64,000 nucleotides of DNA from Anas platyrhynchos (taxonomy: Eukaryota > Chordata > Aves > Anseriformes > Anatidae). The position numbers were made by a program, and so were the translations under genes. The notes beneath the pieces were generated by a model, which searched no databases, was not told where the DNA came from, and saw only the letters and a list, made by a program, of their open reading frames with translations. Shown piece after piece: positions 20,784 to 33,130 of the stretch; the first letter of the stretch is position 1, and each line of letters opens with the position of its first letter. The stretch is from positions 40,056,001 to 40,120,000 of the forward strand of contig NC_092594.1 in the NCBI RefSeq assembly GCF_047663525.1, given 5' to 3'.

Positions 20784-21070
20784 TGTAAGAAACATTACCA
20801 CCTCAAAGAGTAAAAGCCTCAAAAGAAATGTGACTTGTAACAGGCCAGCAGCTGTGTGTTTTCGGTGAAGCACCAGGTAGAGTATAAACCTGGATTGCAC
20901 AGTTAATGGGGAAACGGGAGGGTCCTGGTCCTTGGGAGGGAAAAAAAAAAGTATATAAACTGTGTATGGAATCGGTAGGTGCCCTCCTGCTTGCGGGACA
21001 CCCGCCATTGTAATCTCAAATACAAATGCTACTGTACTGAGATCCTCTCCTGAGCCTATGTTATTTCCCA
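20784..21070 (+). mobile_element. LTR-like fragment, copy in unit 2
   Basis: Copy of 9552-9838. Confidence 0.4.
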
Positions 21071-21089
21071 AAGATTGATTCGCGGTTTT

Positions 21090-21592
21090 AAGGCTTCAGG
21101 GATAGGGCCCTAGGGTTGGGTTTCAGGGTAAGCGTTCTCAGGGTTTATGTTTAGGATTTTAAGGTTTTTAGTTTTAGGGTTGGAGTTTTAACGGTTAGGA
21201 TTTTAGGGATTTGAGGGTTAGGGTTTTAAGGGTTTCAGGGTTAGCGTGTCAGGGTTTTGGAGTTTTTTGGGTTGTAGTGTTGATAGTTTTTTTAGGGTTA
21301 GGTTCTTAGGGTTTTATTTTTGGTCAGTTATTTACGGTTAGGGTTTTAAGATCTTCTTATTATTTTTTTTTTTCAGGTTAGGTTCTCCTGGGTTAGGGTT
21401 TTGAGCATCTTAATATTTTGGGTTGGGTTTGGGATTTGAGCGTCTTAATTTTGTGGGCTTGGGCGCTGTGAGCGTCTTAAGTGTTTGGGTTAGGGCTTTT
21501 AGGCATAGGTCTTCAGGGGTTTAGTTTGGGTCAGGTCTGTAGGGGTTTCGAGGATTTTTAGGGTTAGGGCTTGCGGCTTTTTTGTGTAAGGG
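21090..21592 (+). repeat. Long degenerate TTAGGG-like tract (unit 2)
   Basis: Copy of 9858-10360. Confidence 0.75.
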
Positions 21593-21610
21593 CGGTAAGG
21601 GCTAGGGTTC

Positions 21611-21831
21611 CAGGGAGTGCTGTTAAATGCAGTTCTCGACAACTCGGCCTCTGATTGGCCGTGCCGGCTGTGCAGGGAATGCTGGTAGGTGTAGTTTTCC
21701 GTCACAAGGCTTCCGGTAGGCCGCGTTGATTGCCCAGAGCATGCCGGGAAATGTAGTTCTGGGACTCCGAACTTCCGGGAGGCCATGTTGAGCGCCCAGA
21801 GCATACCGGGAAATGCAGTTCTCGGGGACTA
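21611..21831 (+). repeat. 62-bp repeat S2 (unit 2)
   Basis: Copy of 10379-10599. Confidence 0.85.
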
Positions 21832-22166
21832 GGGCTGGAGCTAGGGTTAGAGTTTAGGGTGAGGGTTGGGGTTAGGGTTAGGGGTTAGGGCTAGTGAATG
21901 CTGGTTCTCTGTGTTTGCAGATGACGGTGAGCGTGTTTAAACTAATTCCAGTTGAAGAAGTTTCAGTTACTTGCTTGGTGACGTTATCAGTTCAACGTTA
22001 AAAGCTGCAGCAAAAGCAAAAGGGGATTTTTGCTTCTAGAAACACCCCAGTTCTCCTGTCTGCACTCTGCATGCTGTTGAGCTAAGCCTTATAAATAAGT
22101 AAATAAACCAGAGCTGCTGCTGCTCCTCTTTTTGCTTTTTTGTGCTTTCCCCGCATGCGACCTCTG

Positions 22167-22180
22167 CCGCCCCCTGCTGG
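22167..22180 (-). promoter_or_regulatory. CTCF core motif, unit 2 first
   Basis: Copy of 10935-10948. Confidence 0.72.
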
Positions 22181-22245
22181 TGGAAAACGTGTACTGCAGG
22201 CGGCCGGGGGCGCGCATGCGCGGTGACGCCCGCGGGCGCCCTCTG

Positions 22246-22259
22246 CCGCCCCCTGCTGG
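22246..22259 (-). promoter_or_regulatory. CTCF core motif, unit 2 second
   Basis: Copy of 11014-11027. Confidence 0.72.
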
Positions 22260-22620
22260 TGGAAAACAAGTACTGCAGGCGGCCGGGGGCCGCGCATGCG
22301 CGTTGCTTATTACGTCTTTTTTTTTTTTTTGATGTGTAATTTCCTACGCTCCTAGATTTTTCTTCATATGTAAATGAAAGGTTCGTGCTAATTCCCGTTG
22401 AAAATATTTCATTTACTTTCTTGGTTGTATTGTCCTTTCTATGTTCAAAGCTGAGTCAAAAATACGGTAAATTTTGCTTCTAGAAACACCGCAGTTCTTT
22501 TGTCTGCACTCCGCATGCTGTAAACTAGGGATAGGTGACAAATTAATAAAAAAATAAATAAAAGAACACAGCTGCTGCTCCTGCTCTCTTTCTTGTTTTT
22601 TGCCCCCTCCTCTTTCCCAG

Positions 22621-22663
22621 GTGATTGGGTTTGGGTGCTGGGCGGGGCCAAATGTTATACGAG
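22621..22663 (+). promoter_or_regulatory. Type-A promoter P1 copy (unit 3)
   Basis: Copy of 154-196. Confidence 0.55.
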
Positions 22664-23017
22664 CCCTAGGCATTCTATCAGAGAGCTCCTCCTGCGTGGG
22701 CTGCTCTTTGGGGTCGGTGCTTTGTTTATTCTTCTGTTAGCTACATGCAGGGTTCTTTTCGTGGGTCAGAGTCTTGTACGATATTTTAGAGGAAACCAAT
22801 CTAGTAGTACGTGCATTTATTGCAAGAAGCTCTTTGGAGGTGATTAATTGTTATAGCACTTTTATGGATAGGATGTCAATGTTACTTTGTGTGTTTGCTT
22901 TGTTGTTCTATGTCCCTCATGATTTTTGCAGGGTTATAGGGCAGATGCCACCAGGTCTACCCCTTTTGTTGTTTTTGTTTTGTTTGATTTATTTTTCTTA
23001 TTTTCTTTTTCGGAAGG

Positions 23018-23107
23018 GGGTTTGGGATTTGAGCGTCCTATTTTTTTGGGTTTGGGATTTGAGCATCTTAATTTTGTGGGTGTGGGATTTGAGCGTCTTA
23101 AGTGTTT
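23018..23107 (+). repeat. 30-bp tandem repeat (unit 3)
   Basis: Copy of 551-640. Confidence 0.85.
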
Positions 23108-23243
23108 GGGTTAGGGCTTTTAGGCATAGGTCTTCAGGGGTTTAGTGTGGTGGATAGTTTCGGTTAGGTCTGTAGGGGTTTCGAGGATTTCTAGGGTTAG
23201 GGCTTGCGGCTTCTTTGTGTAAGGGCGGTAAGGGCTAGGGTTC

Positions 23244-23587
23244 CAGGGAGTGCTGTTAAATGCAGTTCTCGACAACTCGGCCTCTGATTGGCCGTGCCGG
23301 CTGTGCAGGGAATGCTGGTAGGTGTAGTTTTCCGTCACAAGGCTTCCGGTAGGCCGCGTTGATTGCCCAGAGCATGCCGGGAAATGTAGTTCTGGGACTC
23401 CGGACGTCCGGGAGGCCATGTTGAGCGCCCAGAGCATACCGGGAAATGTAGTTCTGGGACTCCGAACTTCCGGGAGGCCATGTTGAGCGCCCAGAGCATA
23501 CCGGGAAATGTAGTTCTGGGACTCCGGACTTCCGGGAGGCCATGTTGGGTGCCCAGAGCATACCGGGAAATGCAGTTCTCGGGGACG
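23244..23587 (+). repeat. 62-bp repeat S1 (unit 3)
   Basis: Copy of 777-1120, same unit number. Confidence 0.85.
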
Positions 23588-23657
23588 AGGGCTGGGGCTA
23601 GGGTTAGAGTTTAGGGTGAGGGTTGGGGTTAGGGTTAGGGGTTAGGGTTAGGGCTAG
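23588..23657 (+). repeat. Short TTAGGG-like tract (unit 3)
   Basis: Copy of 1121-1190. Confidence 0.8.
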
Positions 23658-23941
23658 TGAATGCTGGTTCTCTGTGTTTGCAGATGACGGTGAGCGTGTT
23701 TAAACTAATTCCAGTTGAAGAAGTTTCAGTTACTTGCTTGGTGACGTTATCCGTTCAACATTAAAAGCTGCAGCAAAAGCAAAAGGGGAGTTTTGCTTCT
23801 AGAAACACCACAGGTCTCTTGTCTGCTCTCGGAATGTTTTTGAGATAAACCAGATCTTAAAAAAAAAGGAAAAAAAAAAACCACAGCTGCTTCTTTTGCT
23901 CTCTTCCTACTTCCTTGTGCTTTGCCCCTCCCCTTTCCCGG

Positions 23942-23984
23942 GTGATTGGGTTTGGGTGCTGGGCGGGGCTGAATGCTATATGAG
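23942..23984 (+). promoter_or_regulatory. Type-A promoter P2 copy (unit 3)
   Basis: Copy of 1475-1517, all three motifs intact. Confidence 0.72.
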
Positions 23985-24006
23985 CCCCAGGCATGCTAGC
24001 AGAGAG

Positions 24007-25592
24007 CTCCTTCTGCTTGGGCTGCTCTTTGGGGTAAGTGCTTTGGTTTTCCTTCAGTCAGTTGCAGGGTTCTCTAGGCAGACTGGAGCCTATGGATTTC
24101 TGGATTTTAAGTGCTTGGAATTCACTCAGTAGCGGGATGTTTAGTAGGGGCTGCTGGCTCACTGTTTTTTTGGGATGGTGGGATACTCTTCTGTTTTTGA
24201 GCTATATTTTAATCTCTAGATGTATAAACCCACTTGTGTAACTCTCCAGAGGACTAAAACCAGCTTGATTGAATGCTACATATGGCTTGGCAGCGTAGAT
24301 GCAGCATTACCAAGAGACTGAGCAGAGTTGTATCAGAGTCACCTCTTTCATCTGCAAAGGGTAAGTTTGATTACCCCTGCCGAGGCTTGTGTGTGTGCAT
24401 GTCTTTTTGGCATTTGTGGAGCTCGGTTGTTTTTCTTTGTGTGTGTGCATGTTCTTTTTTTTTTTTTTTTGAGGGTCAAACAGTGTGTTTGCTGAGTGTG
24501 GTTAGAATGAGGAGGTGGGGAGCTGCTCAGGACTGGAAGGTTTGGTTTCTAGGAGTATGCGGCATCCTTCCTGTGCGACGTGACTAATTGTTGGGCTGGA
24601 ACGTTCCAGCTTTCGTGTGTCTTAAGCAATGTAGCTTGTGTAGTGTGTGTTGTGTGGCCTGGGCAGAGTTTGCTGTGGTGCAGTGGGCGAAGAATCTGAG
24701 TTAGAGCTGGTGAGCAGCTGAAGTACCAGAGCTGGGAAGAGAGAGGTCTTGGAGCAGGTACGCTGTGGCTGTGAGGTGCCTCAGAGTGTGCTTTTCTGTC
24801 TTTTGTTTTGTTTTGTTTTGTTGTTTTTTTGCAGGTGCTTTGTGCGGTCGTGGACAGGAAAGGGAAATCCTCGTGTCGCGGAGCAGTGAGGGAGGGTGAG
24901 TGTTGTCAGCCTGGTCATCCCTTACCTGAAGCGAAGGGAAGACACTCAGGTGTTTCCCTCAGAGGGTCCGAGGTGAGTCTGTCTGGGATAGAGGAGCAGC
25001 GTGGCAGGTGGGCGCTTGCAAGCACAGTGGTTCTTTTGTCCTTTTGTGTTCCCCGGTGGTGTGGATGATGCTGGCCGCTCCTTTCAAGCTTGGACCTAAT
25101 TTGCAGGTCCAGAGGCAAGTGGAGTGCTGTTTTGAAAGGATAAAAGTAAAGCTGGGGTCGCTTATGTTGTTGAGGGATGGGTGCTACTGCTGGCAGCTGA
25201 ATGTTTATCTTCTGCCTGTGTTTTTCTTTTGTTCAGGCTGAAATGCAGTGTGCAGTGCAGGATGTGTCAACCAGCTGCCTCTGCAGTGACTCTGGTGCGT
25301 GATGAGCAGAGGTAGCTGTTAATTTTGGGGGTGTGGTTGTCACTGAAGTTATTTTCCTACATCCAATAGCGTAAAATTCCAGTTTGCCTTTTAGAGGCGC
25401 TATAAGTGGGTAAAGAGAAGAGATGGAAGCATGTGCCACGTGGGGCAGGCAAGCGGCTGAGGTACAGGAGGGGATGAGAGTATGTGATTTTTTCCTGGGG
25501 GTGGAATGGAATTGATTGTTTTGGTGTATAGTCTGTTTTGCTCCTAGATCTTTCATTCATTGTAAATAAAAGTTTGAGCCAGTTCCAGTTAG
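24007..25592 (+). ncRNA. Putative A-module transcription unit (unit 3)
   Basis: Copy of 1540-3125 with the same blocks and AATAAA (25565-25570). Confidence 0.5.
25565..25570 (+). terminator. Poly(A) signal, A module (unit 3)
   Basis: Copy of 3098-3103. Confidence 0.6.
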
Positions 25593-27371
25593 GAATGTTC
25601 TAGTTACGACCCAGCAAGTATTGTCCTTTTAATGTTAAAAAAAAGTGCGGCAAAAGCATGGGTGCAGATCTGTTTCAGGTCTTGTGCATCATATTCGGTT
25701 GGAGATCGCGTCTGTTTCCATCCTCACTCTTGCAGAAGTCATCTGGGCCGCATCAGGAGCTCTTGCTTGGGAATTGATTTCCTAAGTGTCTTCTTAGGGG
25801 GTTTTCAGTCCCCATCCTTCTGGTCTCTTGTCTTGAAGGCAGGCTTTTTAGGCCTCCGTCATCCCAGTTCTGGCAGTTGCTTCCAGTTGCATGTTGTGAC
25901 ATTTGAGTCTCTCCTGGGGTCTGGTGCAGAGCACCTGTTCTGACGTGCTGTTGCTGTAGGGCTTTCTTTTTGGGGGTCACTTTTTCTTGTGCCTTGTGTT
26001 GTGTGTTTTGTTTGTAGTGTTTGTGGCGTGCCTGTGTGTGTGTACGTGTTTGGTCTGGAGCTGTCCTGCCTGGCAGTTAGTGATGACAGGTAACGTGGCA
26101 GTGCATGGGTGTACTAATACATTGTCTGGACTGTTTTGGTAAAGATATCCAGTCTGCCTCTGGGCACGTACTGAAGGGCAGCTGGCACAGTCATCTCTGT
26201 GGTGTTTGGCAGACTGGAGGGGGGAGAGTTGAGCTGCTTGCGAGCAACTGCTCGCATAGCACTTGAACGGTGTGCTTGAGGAGGTCTGTCGAATCTTGAA
26301 AGCTTACAGATATGGGGTTTTGAATTTTTTATTTTTATTTCTTTCCTGTCCCCAGTAGAGCGTAAACCTTTGGAGGAACCTGTCACAGGAAAGAGCTCCT
26401 TCTGGAACTGTTCAGCACTCGGGAGGCAACTGGGTGACTGGCTTGATCTACTTCTGAGGTGCTGAGGCAAGGAGGCTGCTGTTTTGAAACGATAGTATTG
26501 TAAATGGGGTCCCTTTTGTGTTGTTGAGGGATGGGTGCTAATGCTGGCAGCTGAATGATTGATTCTCTTGTGCCTGTTTTCATTTGTTAAAGCTGAAACA
26601 CAGTGTACGACACGGGACTTGACGACCAGAGCTGCTTTTGGCAAGGTGAGTGATGAACAGATATAGAAGGTAATTTAGGGGTGCAGTTGTCACTGCAGTT
26701 ACTGAACTACACAAAGTACAGTAAAAATCCTGTTTATATTTCAGGGGTGTTGTAGCTGGCCTAAGAGAGCAGATGGAAGCATCTGCCTCGAGGGGAGGGG
26801 AGGGCAGGGCACGGAGGTAAGGCAGCAGATGAGAGTAACTGTCCCAGCTGTGCTGTGGCTTTGGATGCTGCTTCAGCCTATGCTTTTCTTTTTGTTTCAC
26901 ATTTGTCTCATACAGGCTGAGTGGGGCCAAGCTGCACTCTGAAGAGCAGCACGAGAAGGGCGGGCTGGTTGTGAGCTGGATCGGAGCAGAACTGCCAAGT
27001 AGCACGAGGTGAGTGCGAAGGGTATCCATCTTGCTTTACAGGTGCCATGGCAGGCTCTCTAGAGAAGTGGTTGAGGATTGGAGAAGAGGTTGCAGATGAT
27101 CAAGGAGCGACACGTGCAGGGATGGCTTGAAAAGGGTATGGCTGCTTTCTCTTCTGTTTATCAGGTGTCCCAGGCAATGTGGGCTGTGGTGTTAGTCTTT
27201 AGAATCGGAACAAAGCAGGTGCTGAAATGCTGCGTCTGTTTGTTTTTTTGTGTTGGGGTTGCACCTTGGTGAGTGTAGGGATGGGTTTTAAGTGGGTGCA
27301 GCGGAGGGCCTGGCCCCAGTGTCCTGTAGTGTGTTTTGACCCATCAGCATAGCCTTTTGGTTCTCAGGTAG

Positions 27372-28568
27372 TGTCGCGTTAAAGGGGTGTAGCTGATTAA
27401 CCGTTACGGGCCCGGTTGGATTCAGAGTACTGAACCAGTCGGACATTCACCAAAACTGGGGGTCCGTTCGGACATTCACCAAAAACGTAATAACCGCCTG
27501 GGGGTCCGCTCAGACATTCACCAAAAACGTATTAACCACCTGGGGGTCCGTTCAGACATTCACCAACAATGCATTAACCTTCTGGGGGTCTGGTTAGATT
27601 CAGAACACTGAACTATCACGGATAACCACCCTCACCCTAGTTGCATTAATGAGAGCTATCACAATGCAATCAAGTATGGTTTATTACAGCAACAGGTAAT
27701 CAGGTTCTTTTGGATTGCCGGTGATAGTGACTATCTGCAAAAGCAAGCTAGTATGCATGAAATACACAGGTGTTATAGGTGTTACAGGTGTTACAGGTGC
27801 GCAGCCTAGAAATAAACGCGTTAAAAGGATCAAAGACTCTATGGAGATTTATAAGCAAATATTCAGATCTCACCCAAAGGCGTCCCAATGGGGGGGCAAG
27901 AGAGGCTCAGCCCGTCGACTGATCCCAGGAGTCAGGAGGTCCTAAGGATGTTGTATGTCCTCGGGATGGTATCTCCCCTGACGATGGTATCTTCCCTAAC
28001 ATCCCCTCTCTCTTGGGCCAATTTATATTATTTTCTATCTTTTAGGTGGAGCTTGAGTGGCTCTAGTCAAGCATATCTTAGTTATGATTGGTGTAAAGTT
28101 TTCCCGTCTCCGTTTAAAGTAATAGGCTCCGAGAAATTCAGAGCGCATGCTCAGTGAGGGGTGGTCGCACCTTGGAGGCGGGTAGCTTTTGGGATGGAGG
28201 TGTGTTTTGGTATTATAATGATATTATAATGAGCAAAAAGTACACTAGGGTACAGCATTTGTCAAAACATGACAGGTCTTTGGCTTAGGGTGGCAAAAAG
28301 TGCAGCTTTGTGCACAAGAACAATCGAGGCCCCACCTGATTACAGAGCCTAGCCGTGGTGTCTCCACTCCACTCTACGCTCCGTGGTGTTCCTTAGAGCT
28401 AGCACACCAAGTTTCCCCAGCGCGATAGCATCTAAGGTTGGGAGCCTAGGGAATGCTCAGATAATGCAGTTATGCCCTACCCTGAAAGCCTCTTCAATGC
28501 TGTACCTTTTCCTTAAAAGTATGAATGTTAGTTTTATTTTCCTAGTTACTTCAGGCATTTACACCACA
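27372..28568 (-). mobile_element. Solo LTR, copy in unit 3
   Basis: Same insertion as 4905-6101, duplicated with the unit. Confidence 0.78.
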
Positions 28569-28650
28569 GGTAGCTTACTGAAGTAAGTGATTTTGCCTGC
28601 AAGTGGAATGGATTTTTTTTTTTTTTTTTTTTGGTGTGCAATCAGTTCTG

Positions 28651-28917
28651 TGTTGCCTTCAGGGGGCAGTGGCGACCTGGTTCAGGAACGGCACGGCGAC
28701 CAACCCTAGGCCGCTCGGTCCATCGGCTCACAGACACCAATGTGGTGGATGGCAAATGGCATTTATTGTCGAGTCACATGGGCTTATATACCCGAGGCCC
28801 ATAGCGTCACTTCCGCTTGCTTACATCACAGACCACACACTGCTGTCCGTCAAGGGAGGGGCTCCACCTTTCCGTACATTGCGACATCTTCCGGCCACCA
28901 GACCCTAACTACCCACA
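28651..28917 (-). mobile_element. Alpharetrovirus-like solo LTR, copy in unit 3
   Basis: Copy of 6183-6449 with the same target repeats. Confidence 0.85.
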
Positions 28918-28947
28918 GTTCTGCTCCTAGATTTTTCTTTTTATGTA

Positions 28948-28953
28948 AATAAA
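28948..28953 (+). terminator. Poly(A) signal, C module (unit 3)
   Basis: Copy of 6480-6485. Confidence 0.6.
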
Positions 28954-29193
28954 AGATCGAGCTAATTCCAGATGGAAAAAAAAATCAGTTACTTTCTTGG
29001 TCAGTTTGTCCTTTTAATATTCAAAGCTGCAGCAAAAGCATGGGGATTTTTGTTTCTAGAAACACCCTAGCTCTCCTGTCTGCACTCTGCATGCTGTTGA
29101 GCTAAGCCATATAAATGAATAAAGAAACCACAGCTACTGCTCCTTTCTGATTTTTTTTTTTTTTTTTTGTGCTTTCCCCCTTGCACTTTCCCA

Positions 29194-29286
29194 GGTGATT
29201 GGCTTCAGGTTCCAGGTGGGACCTAGTGGTAACTGAGTTGCAGGTATTCCATGACAGAGCTCATTCTGCCTGGGCTGCTTTTTGGG
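29194..29286 (+). promoter_or_regulatory. Type-B promoter-like region (unit 3)
   Basis: Copy of 6728-6820. Confidence 0.5.
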
Positions 29287-30438
29287 GTAAGCGCTTTGTT
29301 TTTCCTTCAGTCAGTTGCAGGGTTCTTTAGGTGGGTCAGAGTCTATGGACTGATGCGTTTTCCAGTAGAAACCGGTACGCATATCTTTTTGAGTTGGTAA
29401 CTGGTAGGATCTGTCACTGTAAAGCAATCTAGTAGTAGGTGCCTGTATTGCACGCAGCTCTTCCTCAGGTGAGTAGTTGTTATGGCAGTTTTACGGATGG
29501 TATGGTGATGTTACTTTGTGTGTTTGCTTTGTGGTTCTGGGTCCCTTCTGATTTTTGCCGAATTACGGGGCTTTCTGTGAGTCTTTGCCTGTATGTCAAA
29601 TATTATCAAAGTTACAACCTTGCTGTTAAAGTGATGGAGCAGGGTTTAGTTGAAATGTATCATGGAAGCTCCCTGTGTGAGCATGTGTCTGAAAATGGCA
29701 GCAGTGGGCACGTAAGGGGTAGTCTGTTTCAAGTTTAGGGACAGTTTGTTATATTTCTGGAGCTTTTGCCTGTGTGTTTTCTGTCTGTCGAGTCTTTAGA
29801 CCATAAAGCCTTCTAGGCTTTATGTCCTTGAATTTACGTATTAGAAGTACGTTTATGAGGGGTTGCCAGGTACGTTGTTTTTGGGAAACCGTGGGGTATG
29901 GTTCCTTGAGTGCATAAGTGCAGTAGTGCCAAGAGAGTGAGCAGGGCCACCTTCTTCATCTCTGCAGAATAAGTCTGTTCGGGCACACTTCTCAGGTAAA
30001 TGTAGTGAGCAGATGAGGTAAAGGAGCTGGGAACAGAGAGGTATTGCACCGTAGCATGTTGCATCAGTAGTAGTCAGCGTTGCGGAGGAGGTGGGTGTCA
30101 GGGCTGGCGTGCTAGTGAATGCTGGTTCTCTGTTTTTGCAAGTGATGATGAACCTGTTTGACGTAATTCCATTTGAAAAAGTTCCAGTTACTGGCCTGGT
30201 CGTGTCGTCCTTTCAATGTTAAAAGCTGCAGCAAAAGCATGGGGATTGTTGCTTCTAGAAACACCACAGGTCACCTGTCTGCTCTCTGCATGTTTTTCAA
30301 GTAAAGCAGATCTTAAAAAAAACAAAAACAAAAAAAAAAAAACAAAACAAACAAACAAAGAAAGAAAATAATAAAAAACTGCTGCTGCTGCTCCTGCTTT
30401 CTTTCTACTTCCTTGTGCTTTGCCCCTCCCCTTTTCCA

Positions 30439-30482
30439 GGTGATTGGGTTTGGGTGCTGGGCGGGGCTGAATGCTATATGAG
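30439..30482 (+). promoter_or_regulatory. Type-A promoter P3 copy (unit 3)
   Basis: Copy of 7975-8018, all three motifs intact. Confidence 0.68.
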
Positions 30483-31564
30483 CCCCAGGCATGCTATCAG
30501 AGAGCTCCTTCTGCCTGGGCTGCTCCTTGGGGTAAGTGCTTTGTTTTTCCTTTAGTCAGTTGCAGGGTTCTCTAGGCAGGCTGGAGTTTATAGATTTCTA
30601 GAATTTTTAAGTGCTTGGAATTCACTTAGGAGAGGGATGTTTAATAGAGGTTTCTGGCTCACTGTTTTTTGGGATGGTGGGATACTCTTCTGTTTTTGAG
30701 CTATATTTTAATCTCTAAATGTATAAACCAGCAGTAGGTAAACATTAGGAGGAACCGGTCAAAGGTAACAGCGCTTTCTGGAACCGTCAAGTTCTTGTTC
30801 GGCAACGTAGTGACTGGTTTGATCTACTTCACAGATGGAGAGGCAAGTGGACTGCTCTCTTTGAAATAATAAAATTGAAAACATAAAGTTTGTCAAAGAT
30901 GGCAGTGCATGTTTGCAGTCTGTTTATTGCTTTTGCCAGTGGTAGATAACATTTATAAGGAATCGGTGAAAGGAAAGAGCGCCTTCTGGAACTGTGAAGC
31001 TCTGTGTTGGCAACTCGGTGACTGGCTGGACCTACTGTCCATCTCCAGAGGGAAGCGGACTGCTATTTTGAAATTAAAAAATACTAATAAAAAAAAAAAA
31101 TATGGTGCTGCTCTATGGCGCCCGGAGGACTGCCACTCTGCATGGCAGTTAAAAAGAATGTGGTTTGGAGATGGAGAGCCACAGAGATGAAGCAGCTGGG
31201 AAGAGAGACACAAGTATTGCAGTAGGTAGGCTGTGGTTATGAGGTGCCTCAGGATGTGCTTTTTTTCTTGTTTCCGCCCTTCCCTCGTGCAGCCTTGGAG
31301 AGATGAAGTCCCCATGGTGTGGAGTGGTGCAAAAAGGTAAGAGGGTTGTCGGCCCGGTCAGTTTCCTTCACCAATGCTAAGGCAAGTCTTTGAAGAGAAA
31401 CAGCCTGGTTGCTTGTGCTGCCCCCTGTTGAACTAAGCCAGACCAAAAACAGGGCTGCTGTTCCTCCTGCTCTCTTTGCCTCTTCTCATCTTGCAGAGGA
31501 ATGGTCCAGCAATTCGGGTTAATAGGGGACAAGAGAACAAAGGGGTTTCAGAATAACTGCTAAC

Positions 31565-31954
31565 TGTTATGACTATTGCATGGGGCACTATGCAAGTCTC
31601 TGACATCCAGCCAAGATGGACAAAGGAGAAGGACAAGGGAAAAGCCTGGGAGGAAGACTATGAGTCTTCAGTACGAGAGACCCGCAGAGGGACCACCAGA
31701 GACTGATAACACATGCGCCAGTGGGCGGGTTCGGATTCCAGGAACTAGTTATAATAACCCTGCCTTTTCTAGAAGTAGTAATGAATATGTATTAGCCCAG
31801 GAGCATAAAAACCAGCCGCCTGCTGTGACTTGTGTGCATCTCGGTGGAGCAGAGACTCCCGGCGCACCCAGTGCTGTTTGCTTACCTCTATTCATTTAAT
31901 AAATTGTAAACTTTGATTGTAATCCTATTTGGGACTTAGTCATTTATTACAACA
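31565..31954 (+). mobile_element. Probable solo LTR, copy in unit 3
   Basis: Copy of 9103-9492 with a few substitutions. Confidence 0.55.
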
Positions 31955-32013
31955 GACAACCTTGTAAAATGCAGACAACCAGAATCCTTACAACAATTAA
32001 GTGGAAATCACGG

Positions 32014-32300
32014 TGTAAGAAACATTACCACCTCAAAGAGTAAAAGCCTCAAAAGAAATGTGACTTGTAACAGGCCAGCAGCTGTGTGTTTTTGGTGAAG
32101 CACCAGGTAGAGTATAAACCTGGATTGCACAGTTAATGGGGAAACAGGAGGGTCCTGGTCCTTGGGAGGGAAAAAAAAAAGTATATAAACTGTGTATGGA
32201 ATCGGTAGGTGCCCTCCTGCTTGCGGGACAACCGCCATTGTAATCTCAAATACAAATGCTACTGTACTGAGATCCTCTCCTGAGCCTATGTTATTTCCCA
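32014..32300 (+). mobile_element. LTR-like fragment, copy in unit 3
   Basis: Copy of 9552-9838 with a few substitutions. Confidence 0.4.
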
Positions 32301-32319
32301 AAGATTGATTTGCGGTTTT

Positions 32320-32822
32320 AAGGCTTCAGGGATAGGGCCCTAGGGTTGGGTTTCAGGGTAAGCGTTCTCAGGGTTTATGTTTAGGATTTTAAGGTTTTTA
32401 GTTTTAGGGTTGGAGTTTTAACGGTTAGGATTTTAGGGATTTGAGGGTTAGGGTTTTAAGGGTTTCAGGGTTAGCGTGTCAGGGTTTTGGAGTTTTTTGG
32501 GTTGTAGTGTTGATAGTTTTTTTAGGGTTAGGTTCTTAGGGTTTTATTTTTGGTCAGTTATTTACGGTTAGGGTTTTAAGATCTTCTTATTATTTTTTTT
32601 TTTCAGGTTAGGTTCTCCTGGGTTAGGGTTTTGAGCATCTTAATATTTTGGGTTGGGTTTGGGATTTGAGCGTCTTAATTTTGTGGGCTTGGGCGCTGTG
32701 AGCGTCTTAAGTGTTTGGGTTAGGGCTTTTAGGCATAGGTCTTCAGGGGTTTAGTTTGGGTTAGGTCTGTAGGGGTTTCGAGGATTTTTAGGGTTAGGGC
32801 TTGCGGCTTTTTTGTGTAAGGG
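32320..32822 (+). repeat. Long degenerate TTAGGG-like tract (unit 3)
   Basis: Copy of 9858-10360. Confidence 0.75.
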
Positions 32823-32840
32823 CGGTAAGGGCTAGGGTTC

Positions 32841-33061
32841 CAGGGAGTGCTGTTAAATGGAGTTCTCGACAACTCGGCCTCTGATTGGCCGTGCCGGCTG
32901 TGCAGGGAATGCTGGTAGGTGTAGTTTTCCGTCACAAGGCTTCCGGTAGGCCGCGTTGATTGCCCAGAGCATGCCGGGAAATGTAGTTCTGGGACTCCGA
33001 ACTTCCGGGAGGCCATGTTGAGCGCCCAGAGCATACCGGGAAATGCAGTTCTCGGGGACTA
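32841..33061 (+). repeat. 62-bp repeat S2 (unit 3, at the recombination junction)
   Basis: Copy of 10379-10599 with S2 unit number. The sequence after it turns S1-like, beginning at GGCTGGGG and again from GGGGAGTTTTGC. Confidence 0.85.
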
Positions 33062-33130
33062 GGGCTGGGGCTAGGGTTAGAGTTTAGGGTGAGGGTTGGG
33101 GTTAGGGTTAGGGGTTAGGGTTAGGGCTAG
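33062..33130 (+). repeat. Short TTAGGG-like tract at the unit 3/4 junction
   Basis: Has the S1 number of repeats (an extra GGTTAG relative to the tract after S2), which supports a switch from S2 to S1 sequence here. Confidence 0.8.

Larger units (their letters stand above)
22161..22312 (+). promoter_or_regulatory. GC-rich twin CTCF/NRF1 cassette (unit 2)
   Basis: Copy of 10929-11080 with both CTCF cores and both NRF1 palindromes (22212-22221 and 22292-22301) unchanged. No third copy exists in the window because unit 3 is shortened. Confidence 0.8.
11236..22467. repeat. Macrosatellite core unit 2
   Basis: Same parts as unit 1 in the same order, offset by 11235 bp up to about 19145 and by 11232 bp afterwards because one CTG-like triplet is missing near 19147. 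The other differences I noticed are isolated, for example C for T near 15679 and G for A near 16608. Such near-identity over 11 kb implies very recent duplication or active homogenisation. Confidence 0.97.
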